Assembly (NCBI GenBank): GCA_024699855.1
Contig: JAMPIQ010000001.1
Coordinates: 372,001-436,000, forward strand
Direction: 5' to 3'
Source: Aphelenchoides besseyi
Taxonomy: Eukaryota; Nematoda; Chromadorea; Rhabditida; Aphelenchoididae
DNA length: 64,000 bases
Every line of letters begins with the position of its first letter. The first letter of the stretch is position 1. This document shows positions 1 through 12,635 of the stretch, one piece after another. A program made the translations under genes and the position numbers. A model generated the notes under the pieces. That model worked only from the letters and a program-made list of their open reading frames with translations, was not told the DNA's origin and did not search any database.

Positions 1-3000
1 TATAAGTCAATCTTAAGGTTGCTTGGAAGGTCTCTTCGACTTACAACAATGATAGTGCATCGTGTGTGAGCATGTGGAAACGTTGGATCCCCAATGCAAA
101 TCGGCCGGCGCGAAATAGCGATAATCGTCAACACGTTGCGGTTTCTCATCGTCTTGATTCGGAAGTTGTTGTTGTGCTAACAAGCGCGTACATTCGACAT
201 ATGAAGCGCAGACAATCGATGGCGAGCGAGAGCCGTAATGAAGAACCTCTGTTTCTTGGCATAAAGTACAAGTCACTCGACGCATCGCACGTAATTGAAC
301 TTGTGAACGTTCGACACCAAGACAAACCGGGAAGCCGCTATTCTCAGGCAAATATCTACAATATCGATGTTTGAGTATCAAAAAAAGATAAACATACGCG
401 GTCTCTGGCTCATCACTTTCGTCCAATGTTGTTGATGTTGAAGGTCCGTTAACACTTGAGCCTGATGCTACGGAAACTTTTCCGAAGACTTCACCGCCTT
501 CCACTGTTTCCGTTTCTTCATTCGTTGTTGTCAAACTCGCTTTTCGTGGCGGCTCGTCGGAGAGCAATTCCCGATGTTGGTTTTTGAATGTCTCTTGAAG
601 TTTTCGCATCTGAATTTCATTTTTTAATTGGAAACTTAGATCACTTCTAAACTCACTCTGTCCATCGCTGCTTGACGTTTCTGTGCCGCAATACCCGATT
701 TCGATTGTTTGTTGGTGACTTTAGACGGCGCTTGTTGCTCGAACGTATCAGATGGTGGATTCGGCGAAGTTGAAAAATTTGGTCCTTGAACTCGTTTTAC
801 CGCTTCTTTGTATCGTTCGCTTGTCAGCCACAACAAATCGCCGAAAATCTGCGTATCAATTCGCGATTCCAATCGTTGAAACAACGTGCCCAAACCCTCG
901 GCTTCAGCGTTTTGAATAAAACGAAACTCCGGTGGAATTTGTCGTTGATGGGCCTTTGCTTCGTCGCGTTCATCATCTCGACGTTGTTGTTCATTAAGCG
1001 CAATACCGCAAAGGAAAAGAGCGCTATGAAAAAGCGATTCAGTCGACCATCGAGATCCTTTAATGAAGCGTTCAAATACGACACGAATAAGTTGAAGGAA
1101 AAGCCGTGATTCTGCTAAACGAGTGAGTGGTCGATAAAACGGTTGAAGTTTTGGACCCATTGGTGGAAACATTGCACGTACTTCACGTGACTCTTTGGCT
1201 CGATCTTTTCGTTGGCATTGGTCGGCCTAAAACCACTCGTAAGAACAAGAATTGACAAAATAAACTCGCTTGTGAAATCTGCGCTTTACTGTAATGGGCA
1301 AAAAAAGCATTGTATTCGGAACGAAACTCCGGTTTCAGAACAAAAACACCGCCGGTTGTGGCTCCAGGACGTCGAAAATCAGCGATTTCATTCACCGAAT
1401 CGTGTAACGAGCCAGTACGCGAATAAGCGGGGTTCAAACGTGGAACATAACTGAAAGTTGGCATTCAAATCTCGACTCTGAACTTCCGACTTACCGTTCC
1501 AAATAACTGAAAGCTTTTGGTCCCGTGCAAAGCGCGTGAATGAGCTCTCGTTTCAACGCGTCGTTCATACTCACTTGACCGACGCCTGGCTGATAACGTT
1601 CGGTCAACAGCATTATAATCATATGAAAGAACTCTTCAGCCAATGTAACGGTAATTCGACTGTGATCTTCGCTGGTTGCCATCGGAATGGTCGGAGTTGT
1701 GGATGGTTCGGTACCGGAACGCAAATACGGTTGCTCTTCGAAACCAAAAGTTGCCCATCGAATCAAGGAAAATCGATCGAGACATCGAACCAAAAAACGA
1801 TCGGAATCCGACAATGCAGCCACAGCCTAAACATCGTTTGTTTGCAAAGTTCAATTTTCCCAAACTCACTTGAAGAAGCAAAAGGTCTCGATCGAACATT
1901 TCGGAGCGACAAATCGAACCAGAGTAGTTGTTCATTTGATTGGCAAACGAGAACCCATTTCGACGCCACAATTGACACGTGTATTGAGCGTGCAAAACCA
2001 AGCATCTCAACGGCATTTCCATCAATAGCGTACGAAAACCGTGCAACGATCGGCGCTCAATTTTCGGAATCGGTTCCCATTTGTTCGTTGTATCCAAGTT
2101 TTGTGTAAGCGATGGAACCGATTGATCTTCTTCGCACATGTAATTGCTCATAATCTCCGGCTGTGCGGTTAAAAGTGCGGCAAAGAAGCGCCACAACGGT
2201 TGATGGATGGAAACCGGCTGCTGCGAAACATCGTATTCGATACACGAAGCGGTATGCCCGTTCACCGTAACATCACGTCGATTCTCGAATTCGCTCATCT
2301 TCGTCGTTTGATAAACGATCTCACTCAAACAACGACACAACAAGTTCATGTGCACATGTGGATCGACCAACGCCCATTGAATGAGCAGATAGAGGGAGTC
2401 GTGCATGTGAATTGAGATGGTGAAAGCAGTTTCCCATTCGGCTTCCGTGAGCTGATGGTCCGTGAATTGGCGTTTCACTTCGTCCATGTGTTGAAAGTCG
2501 CGAAGAAAGCGGAGAAATTCGTTGGCACCTTTGAGATAACTTTCACGAAGTTGCGAGTCCCATTCGTTGGCACGTTTCGGAATTGAAGTCAACAAATAGC
2601 TAAGCTAAAACAACCCAACGTCTCTTAGAAGTGAATTTTAGCTCTTACATCGGTCATTGAATTCAACGAACGTTCCAACAAAACCGACTGCTCGTTTTGA
2701 GTGAAGTCGAGAACGTAGAGATTTCGTTGACCGCGTCGTCTCCAATTCTTCAAAAAATTGTGTTCATAACTGATGATCTTTTCAATTGCATTTTGCTCGC
2801 GAATCAACGACTTTGCAATCGTAGGCACAGTGAATACCTAAAGATCGAAATGCACATGCCAAAGAATCCAACTCACTTGTACGGCCATTGAGATCACAGA
2901 GAATTTTTGGTCGTGATCATCGTCGACGTAGTCTCGATAGATCTGCTCATAATAGTCGACGAGTAGACGACCAAAATTTCGTTTGTGCTCAAAATGCATT

Positions 3001-4449
3001 AAAATCGTCGCCATTAAAAGCTGATGATACGCACAACGAGCCGCCTTCCACAGCTTTCGATCCGCCAAAACCAAACGAACACACGGCGATTGATGATTGC
3101 ACGGCGGGACTATGGAGTCGGTGTCGAAGTCAACGGTTGGAATTTGAATTGGACGAGACGAATTGCTGTCCAACATTGCACGACAGAAACTGGCGCATTC
3201 GTGAAGTAGGACGTTGCCCATGATCGTTGCTAAGGGTGGAAACTGACGTACTTGAATGGATAGCCAATCCAACAAACGTACTGCTAACGTTTGACAGGCG
3301 ATAAGTGCTCTCGACATCACACGTACTTCCAACGGTCCCGTTCGTTGAGTTCGTCGGTTGGTATCGCGTTGTGTACGACGCTAAAATCTCTCGATTTAAA
3401 GTCAAAGTCTGTCAAATAACTGACCTGTACGTTGTCTTTGACTTGATCACATTTCTCACGACTCCCGTAGCAAACGACTGTTCGACCTTCCCTGTCCACA
3501 GTCGAAGCCAAACGCATCGCTTGAGCTTCATCGCATGCAATCGAAACGACCAACGCGCGAATAACCGCATCGTAAGTGTGAGTTTCGTCATTGAAAAGAA
3601 CCGTTTGAAACTTGTCGTTTGAGATGTGACGAAGAGATCTGAAAATTTCGGTTAAACCGACCAAATTGAAAGCAAACATACTCAAGAGGCATTGGAAAGT
3701 CTTCGCCACTACAACAAAGAAACTCGACGATAAACTTTAAGGCAATGAGTGTAACATTGTGCACGTGGTTGTGAAGCTCTTTTGTAATCGTTCTAAATCA
3801 ATTAAGATGTAAATATCTTCAGCTGTTCACTCACTTATCCATCATCGCTTTCTGTTCGTCATTGGGAGCGTGAAGTTTACAGACGTGAAATTCGGCAAAC
3901 GCTTCCGGATCTCCACAATCACAGTAACCGCTGCCGGTCGATGTTCGCATCTTGTATTTGTGTTTCGTGTGTTCTGAGTTTACGAAACAGTCATGACACA
4001 AAACACACGTGTTATCGTGTTGACATTCTCTGGAAGTCATTGATGGAAAACGAAGGGAACGAATAGACTTACCGACACGAATAAGTGGGTTCACCAAACC
4101 GAAACATTCGACCACAAGTTTGTCCGTGACCAACGATTGCTTCCGTGGAATGAATACCTGTGGTTTCGGCCAAACGATTAATCGACGGCAAGCCATTGGA
4201 ATCGCGGCAGTTTCGATCCCGACAAAAAGCCACAGCAAGTGGGTAGAACAGCGAGTCATCTGAATACATAAGTAAAAGATGGCAGTGGAAGGACTCACTG
4301 ATTTTCTTTTCGTCAAATTGAGTTTCCCATGGATCTTTTTCGCGCACCGCAAAACACTCCACCGAGTTTAGAAGCCAATGATCGTACAGAAGCTTCGCGG
4401 CCAACTCCCAATCGTTGTTGTTGGTCGCTTTGATCAACTGGTCGATCAT
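1..4449 (-). CDS. ubr-1: UBR1-type E3 ubiquitin ligase (N-recognin), C-terminus cut by window edge
   Basis: E3 ligase of the N-degron pathway, which recognises destabilising N-terminal residues. The first ATG of the opening exon is at 4449. The zinc-binding UBR box is clear across 3840-4170: after TYSCR comes CVLCHDCF, then the H..H..KYKM stretch, STGSGYCDCGD and a final C-x-x-H, matching the UBR1/UBR2 order of Cys and His ligands. Downstream minus-strand exons are read at about 3709-3317, 3332-2838, 2828-2625, 2595-1636, 1823-1491, 1464-1183, 1172-636 and 609-13, joined by introns of roughly 40-60 nt. The exon at 609-13 holds a CTLCQE segment and, near its end, a C-S-H-x-M-H-x-H-C stretch typical of the RING-H2 of these enzymes. 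The C-terminal cap lies outside the window. Very large protein, as usual for the family. Family assignment is firm; some exon edges are not. Confidence 0.88.
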
Positions 4450-5998
4450 TGATGAAAGAATAATGGGTAGAGACCCGTGAGATGAGTCAATAGAAATACG
4501 CACGGGTTGAAAAAAATCTGAAAATCACCAAAAATCGATTTCAACAGAAAGAACACGCAAAATCTACTGAGATGGATATTTCAAGTCGATTGGGAAATAC
4601 GATTAGTCACGAATTTGTCGTAACAATGAGATGGAACATTTGGAACACAAGTCGTGTGTTTTCTCAATGTTCGGCCCACTGACAAGTCCGCCCGAAAACC
4701 GGAGGAGAATAAGAGACGAGTCACCACAACTTCTCGGCTAAACAACTTCGAGAGTTGTCGAAACATTTCGGTTTGGCACTTAAAAGAAACTGAACGCCAA
4801 AAGACCATTCAATCATGATAAACACTCTTATCAACGTCTCCCGGAAACGTCATAACTTTCCACTATGAAACATCCGATTCGTTTACGAAAATCGTTCGGC
4901 GGAAATCTGCTCACCAATCGACTTGGACGGCTCATCGAACGGTTCGATCTCCACTTTCCAACAACGGAAACAACCGTCGCGTTTAAGCGAAAAACACTCG
5001 GCTGAAGCTGTCGATTCCGAAAACACTTTTGCGCAGATTTTGACGAACACTCTCGGTTATCAGATGAAGAAACCATTTTGGACCGTCGACCTCAAAGTTT
5101 CTTAATCGTTCGCTACAACAATCAATCTCGCAATTCCAATCAAATGTAAAACGAAAGGACGAAAAAACAACAGAGTCGCCCAGACGACCAACAGCAAACG
5201 GACGGGCGGACGAAGAGTTCGAAGTTTTGTTGGGGAGAGAGAGCGGTTGGAGAGAAAACGAAGAGAAAACTCATGACTGAGCGTTTCAAGTCGAAAGCCT
5301 CCCGTCTGAAGCCCCAACGAGCGCTTTATGGCCCTCTAATAAGATCACTAATTATCTCGCTGCATATCAGAGACCAATCAAGTTAACGCCCTTCGGACTA
5401 AAAGTGCGAATTTCGCGTCTAACCGCCAATTTTGCGACACCGAATTTCAAGTCCAAAACTTTCTCAACACTGCAAAGAACCGTCGGAAACGCGGAGACTA
5501 AAAATTAAAGATGAAAACGGTAAATGTCGCATTGAAAACTTTACTCTTCAATTTCACCACAATTCTGCTAAACAACCTTGTCGATACGAAGTCTCATGCG
5601 AAAGGAACTCGTCGGTAATGGAAAGGTCGTTTTGGGCAAGAACTTCAAACATTAACGTCCGAATGCTGCGGGATTAGTAATCGGTCATTGGAGTTCGTAG
5701 ACGAATAAGTGTTTCCTAGTTCCGAGAATGCTGAACAGTGTGTCAAATGCTTAGCTGGCGTATTTCTGGAAGCCGCTGTCCACGAACTTTGCCGCTCACG
5801 CAAAAGCAGTGCTACTAATTCAAACATGTCGATCATATTCAGAACTCTATTAACATTTCAAATACATACATTGAATATGCCGTTCATTCGGTTAATAGAT
5901 GCACAAAAAAAGTTTCTATCGAACACATCTCCCAATTTCTACGGTTTGAAAACAAGTTGGAATCTGAACCGCAGACTTGTCATTGATGTACATAACTG
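4450..5998. other. Intergenic/upstream region, no supported gene
   Basis: Open frames of 60-96 codons on both strands (for example 4923-5105 plus and 5102-5317 minus) lack recognisable domains and do not chain through splice sites. The part next to 4449 is probably promoter and 5' UTR of ubr-1. The stretch 5700-5998 is AT-rich and may be 5' UTR of the next gene. Confidence 0.4.
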
Positions 5999-6730
5999 AT
6001 GTTAAGACACATGTTTACAACTTCTTCTGTGTTCATATTCATCCTCGACCTTAACTATGCGAAAGAAAGCAATGACAAGCAAAAGTATGATAATTTAGCA
6101 AAAACTGTTCAAATGAATTTAGCGACCTCTTCTTTGATCGAACGACAACTTTTATCTGACGTATCAAAAGCTCAACTTTCTATTCACGAGTATGAAGAGT
6201 TGCACGGCAATAACGCAAAATTTGGAGTCGTAACTTTATTTTCTTCAACGCTCATTTCCAAGACAATCGAGCATATCGGACAGAACGAACTCCGACGTCA
6301 ATTTCATTTGAAAACCCGACAAATGGACTTTGTTAACAAGGGTAAAGAAAAACCGTACGATCCGAGTCAGACTTTTAGTTAATGGGTATTGAACTATTTT
6401 AGGGAAACGATGTACAAGCAAAACAAAGATTGCAATCCAGACGACAAGTTTCGACTCGAAGATATCGATGTGGCCAAAAGATTCATCGATAGAAAGTTTT
6501 CGAAATTACGTCAATTGTTTCAAACGAAGTACGAAGAAACGGCAGATTGTTGTCCGAAACAATTCACCAAGCCTTCAATCGACAAATACACTTTGGTCTA
6601 TCTTGATATTTGTGGTCTTCTCAACATTGCAACTAGTGATTTGTTTGACAGAACAAAGAACAGCTTGAAGCGTCGTGAATCCAAAGAATGTCATATCGTC
6701 AAGGCTGATTCTTTTTATTTGTTTACGTAA
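5999..6730 (+). CDS. Unrecognised, possibly secreted protein (two exons)
   Basis: I do not recognise this protein. The first exon starts with ATG at 5999 and a hydrophobic N-terminus (MFTTSSVFIFILDL) that could be a signal peptide. It reads a charged, mostly helical sequence up to about 6354. An in-frame TAA at 6380 is avoided if an intron at 6355-6402 (48 nt, GTACGA...TTTTAG) is removed. That keeps the frame and joins ...KEKP to ETMYKQ. The second exon ends at 6730 and includes several cysteines (CC at about 6548-6553). Codon use is more AT-rich than in neighbouring genes, which may mean a young, fast-evolving or decaying gene. Support is the long open frame and the frame-preserving intron only. 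Confidence 0.4.
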
Positions 6731-7213
6731 CCTATATGACAAATAGCTAGTTGTTAATCAATAGCAATTTAAGAAATAAAAGTCCTCCAGCTGTGGAACA
6801 AAATGGCTTTTGTGTTAGTTAACAATACAAGAACTTAATTACTGTTTCTGTTACAACGGTGCATTGCAAGGTGAACACAAGAACAACGGTTACAACAGTC
6901 AAAGTTGGAGATTAATCGCAAAGATCTTTCAAGACGATAAAGCAATGGCTCTTCCTTTTCAATTGTCCAATTCGTTTCGGTCCATTTGAGTGTTCTTTGC
7001 AATTAGAGATCACGTGGCGCCGTCTCTTTCGAACATTTTGCTGCCGATGAAAATTTCTTTTCTGCGGTTCGTTTGATCAAAAATGAGAAGGCGATTGCTG
7101 TTTTTGTTGGAAATGAGACTTTCGCATCAAAGCCACCTATCCGTTGAATCGTTTATTATCGTGCTAATTCAAAGGTTCAGAAATCCGACTTTTTCAGAAA
7201 TGACTCAACGATC
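6731..7213. other. Intergenic, no gene seen
   Basis: Short frames are broken by stops on both strands. It probably contains the 3' end of the preceding gene (AATAAAAG near 6775) and the promoter of mccc-2. Confidence 0.4.
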
Positions 7214-9269
7214 ATGATCACAAATTTGCAGCCACTTCGACGAACCGTCAGCATTTTTGGCTCACGTTCCTTCTGCCTCCCGAATTCGAACAAAAGTCGT
7301 TACTTAATGTAAGTCCACAAGTTTATTTCGTTATTCATTGATTTCAGTTGCCGATGGCATCACTGCGTTGTCCCAACGAGTACGGTGATATCACGCGAAT
7401 GGACACGACTTCAAACCAAAATCGATACCACAACGTCCGATTATCAGCAGAATGAGGCGGAAATGCGAACGGCGGTCAATGAACTTCAGCAAGTTGTCAG
7501 TAAGATTGTTAATGGAACCGATGAGAGAGCGAGAGAACGGCACATGAAGCGCGGCAAACTGCTGGTTCGAGATCGTATCTACGGGCTTATCGATCCGGGT
7601 ACTCCGTTCCTTGAACTATCACAGTTGGCCGGCTACGAAATGTACGGAAAAGAAGAAGTTCCGGCGGGGGGATTGGTCACAGGTGTTGGCGTCGTTTCTG
7701 GACGGCAATGCATGATCGTTGTGAGTCAAAGGATCTTATTTCTTGTAACTGAGTTGTAGGGAAATGATGCGACAGTAAAAGGTGGAACGTGAGCATGTAA
7801 ACTGTAAAGAAGTTCTTGAACAATTCCATTTTTAGTTACTATCCAATCACCGTGAAAAAGCATTTGAGAGCTCAGGAGATTGCTCGTCAAAATCGTTTGC
7901 CATGCGTCTATTTGGTCGATTCTGGTGGTGCGAATTTGCCGAGACAAATGCGTTACAGTCATTTAATAGTCATTCATGGATTCGTTTTAGGCAGATATAT
8001 TCGCTGATCGCGATCATTTTGGTCGAATTTTCTTCAATCAAGCGACCATGTCTTCTGAAGGAATTCCACAAATCGCCGTTGTGATGGGTTCTTGTACGGC
8101 CGGTGGTGCTTATGTTCCTGCGATGGCTGATGAATCGATTATTGTGCGGGGTAACGGGACGGTTTTTCTCGGCGGTCCTCCATTGGTCAAAGCAGCAACT
8201 GGCGAAGAAGTAGGTTTCTATGAGTTTTCGAATACCGTTCAAATGCATAGATTAGTGCCGAAGATTTGGGCGGAGCTGATTTGCATTGTTCCGAGTCGGG
8301 AGTTACCGACTACTACGCTCAACACGATCAACACGCTTTGGTTCAAGCTCGAGCCGTGATTGCCGGTTTGAATGTTCATCCGGCAAAATTGTTTCCAAAT
8401 CTCGAAACCGTTGAAGAGCCTCTGTATTCGGCTGACGAGTTGTATGGAATTGTAGGGACAAACTTGAAGAAAACCTTCGATGTTCGTGAAGTGATCGCTC
8501 GTTTGGTTGATGGCTCGCGTTTCGACGAGTTTAAACAACGTTACGGTGAAACGTTGGTGACTGGTTTTGCGCGTCTTTACGGAGAACAAGTTGGAATCAT
8601 TGGAAACAACGGAGTTTTGTTTAGCGAATCGGCAATGAAAGGTGAAGGCAAAATAAGCGAACGGAAAGCAAACTCACAATTGCAGGTGCTCATTTCATTC
8701 AGTTGTGTTGTCAGCGTCATATCCCGTTGATATTTCTCCAAAACATCACCGGTTTCATGGTTGGACGTGAAGCCGAAGCTGGTGGAATCGCGAAGCACGG
8801 CGCAAAACTCGTAACGGCCGTTGCATGTGCTCAAGTTCCGAAGCTAACACTCGTAATCGGTTAGTTTCTTATCGAAGAATCCAAAACAATTTGTGAAAAA
8901 GGAGGATCGTACGGAGCCGGAAACTATGGAATGTGTGGTCGTGCTTATTCGCCGCGTTTCCTTTTCATGTGGCCGAACGCTCGAATTTCCGTGATGGGTG
9001 GAGAGCAGGCAGCAAACGTTTTGGCGACGGTTCAACGAGATCAACGCAAACGAGAAGGTAAAGAGTGGACGGCGGAAGAAGAACGCAAATTGAAACAACC
9101 GGTGGAAGAACGTTTCGAACGTGAAGGACATCCATATTATGCTTCAGCTCGTTTGTGGGATGATGGAATCGTTGATCCACGTCAAAGTCGTCGTGTTTTG
9201 GGTTTGGCTCTTCAAGCGTCTTTGAATGCGCCGATCCCACAGACACAGTTTGGTGTCTTCCGAATGTGA
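7214..9269 (+). CDS. mccc-2: Methylcrotonyl-CoA carboxylase beta subunit, mitochondrial
   Basis: Carboxyltransferase subunit of the biotin enzyme that converts 3-methylcrotonyl-CoA to 3-methylglutaconyl-CoA in leucine breakdown. The start chosen at 7214 gives an Arg/Ser-rich mitochondrial leader ([15 protein letters not shown]) and a 95-nt first exon whose phase matches the exon at 7348. The N-terminal carboxyltransferase half is seen as [27 protein letters not shown] and [16 protein letters not shown]. The C-terminal half shows [40 protein letters not shown] and [13 protein letters not shown]. The tail ends in [15 protein letters not shown], a typical MCCB end. Exons include one of 29 nt at about 7760-7788; introns are about 40-60 nt. 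AATAAAG lies about 15 nt after the stop. The partner biotin-carrying alpha subunit is not in this window. Confidence 0.95.
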
Positions 9270-9454
9270 CCAATTAGTTTTATAATAAAGAAATTTCTAT
9301 TACACACGCGATAAATGATTGCAAAACAAAAGACGACGTTTTGGCAGTGAAGTTGACACTCTCATATGGAACATGTTTGGCCTTTTGCCGCACTAGTTGA
9401 GCATCAGCTTTTTTGGCAGCGTTTTTCCTTCATTTACTGCTTCCGAGTATTGAA

Positions 9455-10534
9455 ATGCGATCGAGATCCCGTTCCTCTTCACCGCCACGTCGTAAACGTT
9501 CAATGGAGAAGTCGACTGCCCGCAGACGCTCCAGATCCAAAAATCGAAATCGTCGTTCAAAAGATCGGGATCGGTGAGTTTCTACATTTCCATTTGTTCT
9601 ACTTCTGGTTTAGCGAAGTTCGTCCACGATCACGTTCTCGATCGCCGAACTACTCGCCGCGGAAGAAACGAAGTCCAAATTCTTCGCCAAAACGCTCGTC
9701 GAGATGGGATCGCAACAACGAAACAAAAGAACATCGGCATGAGGAGCCACGGAAGCGACGTGAGAGTCCGCAAAGAGAAAGAAGTGGCCGTGAATGGGAT
9801 CGTCCAAAAGCCAAACAATTCGATCCGTTCAGTGGCGAAGAGAAACCGGAAATGTCAAAGACAGAGAAAGACGAGAAGATTTCGTTGCCGTCGTTTGAAC
9901 CGTCCGGAAAATTAGCAGCCGACACGAACACCTTTAAAGGTGTCGTTATCAAATACAACGAACCACCAGAAGCTGCTAAACCAAAACTTCGCTGGCGTTT
10001 GTATCCGATGAAGGTAAAGAGCGTTTTTATTCTCAGTCACTTGCTTCGTTTAGGGTGAAGAAGTTATGCAGCCCATTTACATTCATCGTCAATCCGCCTA
10101 TTTAATTGGTCGTGATCGAAAGATCGCCGACTTTCCAGTTGACCATCCAAGTTGTTCGAAACAACACGCCGTTCTTCAATACCGTTCGATGCCTTTCGAA
10201 AAGAACGGTCGCACCGGTCGACATACACTGCCCTACATCATCGACTTAGGCTCAGCGAACGGAACCTATTTGAACGGCGATCGAATTGAGGCTCAACGAT
10301 ACTATGAACTCAAAGAACAAGATCTGTTGAAGTAAGAAGTTGAATGAATAAAATTTCTAATTTAAACTATTTTTCAGATTCGGATTCTCAACTCGCGAAT
10401 ACGCGGTTTTGCACGAACTCTCTTCGGAGGGCAAAGGCGGCGAAGCGTTGGACGAGGACATGGAGGACGACGACCAGATCGACGCAAGTGGAGCTGAAGA
10501 GAAACTTTTGAAAGAAGAAGAGGATTATTTTTAA
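9455..10534 (+). CDS. snip1: SNIP1-like nuclear FHA-domain protein
   Basis: Homologue of Smad nuclear-interacting protein 1, an RNA-processing and transcription factor carrying an FHA phosphopeptide-binding domain. The start at 9455 opens an Arg/Ser dipeptide-rich region (MRSRSRSSSPPRRKRS) that continues in exon 2 with RPRSRSRSPNYSPRKK. A middle acidic and lysine-rich stretch follows. The FHA domain in exon 3 shows the hallmark IGRDR, HPSCSKQHAVLQYR and DLGSANGTYLNG. The protein ends in an acidic tail after EYAVLHE. Introns lie at 9574-9613, 10014-10053 and 10332-10377 and keep the frame. Length of roughly 310 residues is near the size of other SNIP1 proteins. A polyadenylation-like AATAAAC follows near 10578. 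Confidence 0.92.
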
Positions 10535-10779
10535 GTTTATTGTTCTTGATTAACTTTGTTTTACATCTTGTAACAACAATAAACTATTGTTTAAGACATT
10601 TTTTGATGGGACAGGAAACTTCGAATTTGTTCTTCGCCTCGTCACTGGTCGAAAGAGAAATTGAATTTATTGTGATTTAAGATAAAGTGTAAGAATAATA
10701 AACGAAATGAACATTCAAAAGTTAAAGCGGTTCATTCCGAACAGCGTTCGTCTTCCGTGATCACACGTCCAGCAACTAT

Positions 10780-11880
10780 TTAGTATCTAAAATCAATTAA
10801 TGAATACAATCGAAGTTTGAACTTACTGGCCGTATGATGGTTGGCTTCCACCATAAGAAGGAGCTGGTGCGGATCCGTAAGATTGCGACGGTTGTTGATA
10901 GCTGGGAGCTTGTGGTTGGTTTCCGTAGCTCTCGCTTCCGTAACTCGGCTTCTCGTTGTAGGTCGGCTTCTCACCTAAAGCAATGAGTTGAATTTTGTGT
11001 TCATTTGCTTGATTGACCGTATTGAGGAGCTGGGGCACCATATCCTTGTTGTTCACCGCCTAAACCTTCAATTGAGTTTTCAATTCGTCGCTTCAACTTA
11101 TCATAACCACCCGATGGTTTTTCACCTAAAGAAAAGAGTAAGATTCTCTTATCGTTTTCTACTTACCGTATTGAGGAGCTGGAGCGTTGTAAGAAGGAGC
11201 AGCGGCACCATATCCTTGTTGTTCACCGCCTAAAACCAATGTTATTGTTTCTCCCGAATGTCAAGTTACCATATCCACCCGATGGTTTCTCGCCTAAAAT
11301 CAAAAGGATTAATACTTTAGCATCCATACTCACCGTATTGTTGAGCTGGTTTTTCGTATCCTCCTTTTTGTCCGTACTCTTGTGGTGGTGCAGGTGCTGA
11401 AACAAGTTATTTTAGCTGTTTTATTGACTTCCAACTTACCTCCATAGCTTGGTTTCTCTCCGCCTATAAACACTGATTAGTGCGCAACTTCTGCTCAACT
11501 GACCATATCCGCCTGATGGTTTCTCGTATCCTCCTTGTTGACCGTATTCTTGTGCGGGTGCTGAAACAAAACGTAACTTTAGGCATTAGTTTCCGTCAAA
11601 CCTCCGTATCCTTCGCCTCCATAAGACGGTTTTTGTTCTCCGTAGCTTTGTTCACCACCTAAACCCAAATTTGCAATCATTTATCCCTCTCAACTCACCA
11701 TAACCGCCGCTCGATCCTCCACTTGAGTAGGGACTGCAAATGACCATTTGATCTCATGCTCGTGAATTCGAAACTTACTGGCTCAAAGCGATCAAGGGCA
11801 ACAAACCCAAAGCAACAACGACGGCGGTTTTCTGAAGGAATCGCATTATTAAAAGTCAACGAATCAATTGCACTCACCAT
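10780..11880 (-). CDS. Secreted Gly/Tyr/Pro-rich micro-exon gene (GEKPSGGYG repeats)
   Basis: Reading the splice signals gives 12 exons totalling 642 nt, a clean 213-residue protein. Exon sizes from 5' are 3 (ATG alone, 11880-11878), 53 (11831-11779), 35, 57, 57, 24, 63, 24, 63, 108 (11125-11018), 148 (10974-10827) and 7 nt. Exon 2 encodes a signal peptide (KTAVVVALGLLPLIALS). The inner exons start and end in phase 1, so any can be skipped without shifting the frame. They encode variants of GEKPSGGYG, GGEQQGYG, APAPQYG and QEYGQ.GGYEKP. The last long exon repeats EKP, SYG and QAPSYQQP units and ends in SYGQY. The low-complexity Gly/Tyr/Pro/Gln composition suggests an extracellular structural, glue-like or antigenic secretion; no enzyme domain is seen. 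I know no family match. Same build as the gene at 23161-24505. Confidence 0.75.
11060..11101 (-). other. Intron turned into coding sequence (donor GT changed to AT)
   Basis: Between the 24-nt exon 11125-11102 and the segment 11059-11018 lies a 42-nt piece with the size and the TTTAG end of the neighbouring introns, but its first two bases are AT instead of GT. It has no stop and 42 is divisible by 3, so reading through adds DKLKRRIENSIEGL in frame. This basic stretch is unlike the rest of the protein. Confidence 0.55.
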
Positions 11881-11945
11881 TTTCAATTTGACCGGAATAC
11901 AAACGCTGATAAGCTGTTCGATGTCAGCAATTGGATTCGTCCGCG

Positions 11946-11953
11946 TTTATATA
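11946..11953 (-). promoter_or_regulatory. TATA box of the Gly/Tyr/Pro-rich micro-exon gene
   Basis: On the minus strand the sequence GAGTATATAAACGCGG lies about 66 nt upstream of the ATG at 11880. This is the expected place for a TATA box with a short 5' UTR. The other micro-exon gene has a similar element in the same place. Confidence 0.6.
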
Positions 11954-12635
11954 CTCCTGAAATCTTTGCTGCAGTTGTTTCGATTCAATCAAACGGCCAA
12001 ATATCACATAGCGATTCATCGTCGGAGGTTTAAAAAACGCTAAGATCCGCCTCAAACGTTCGAGCAACAACATGGTTCATTTGATTAGTCAGGATCGTGC
12101 GAATCGTTCAAATTTTTGCTTTCAACTGACCTTCAACCTTTGAGATTGTGTTTTGTTTCCAATCATCAAAAATTAAAATCATACAATACAAAGTGCAAAC
12201 ATAATTAAGACTAAGAACTTCTTCCACAAATGGACATCTTCTTAGCTCACATTGTCGTTTAACTTTGATTATCTGTTTGAAAGTTCAGTACAAAAGTCTA
12301 AATGACAACCGACTTCCTAATGAATCACACTTAAATCAACGATCCAAAGACTACAAATTTCGGAAGTTAAAAAGGTCAAACCATGAATGATTTTGTCAAG
12401 GAAAACATGTCTGACTTTTGATTTGTTTCCATAACATTTATATCTAAACTAAAGTCTCGTGTTGAAGTTTCAATCGACTGAATCTCACCAGAGACATCGA
12501 GAGTAACATTCCAAAGGCAAGCGAACAGGCACAACCAACTCTCTTTACCGTGGTATAAATTTTTGTTGTCAAAATGCGAACTTTTGTTTATAAAAGTTGT
12601 GAGTTTATTCAAAACAACAATAACTAGATGGAGTC
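11954..12635. other. Intergenic, AT-rich, no gene seen
   Basis: No chain of coding exons is visible. The minus-strand frame 12612-12376 has no recognisable domain. The part beside 12636 is the 3' UTR of mrps-31 and the part beside 11953 is promoter for the micro-exon gene. Confidence 0.4.
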
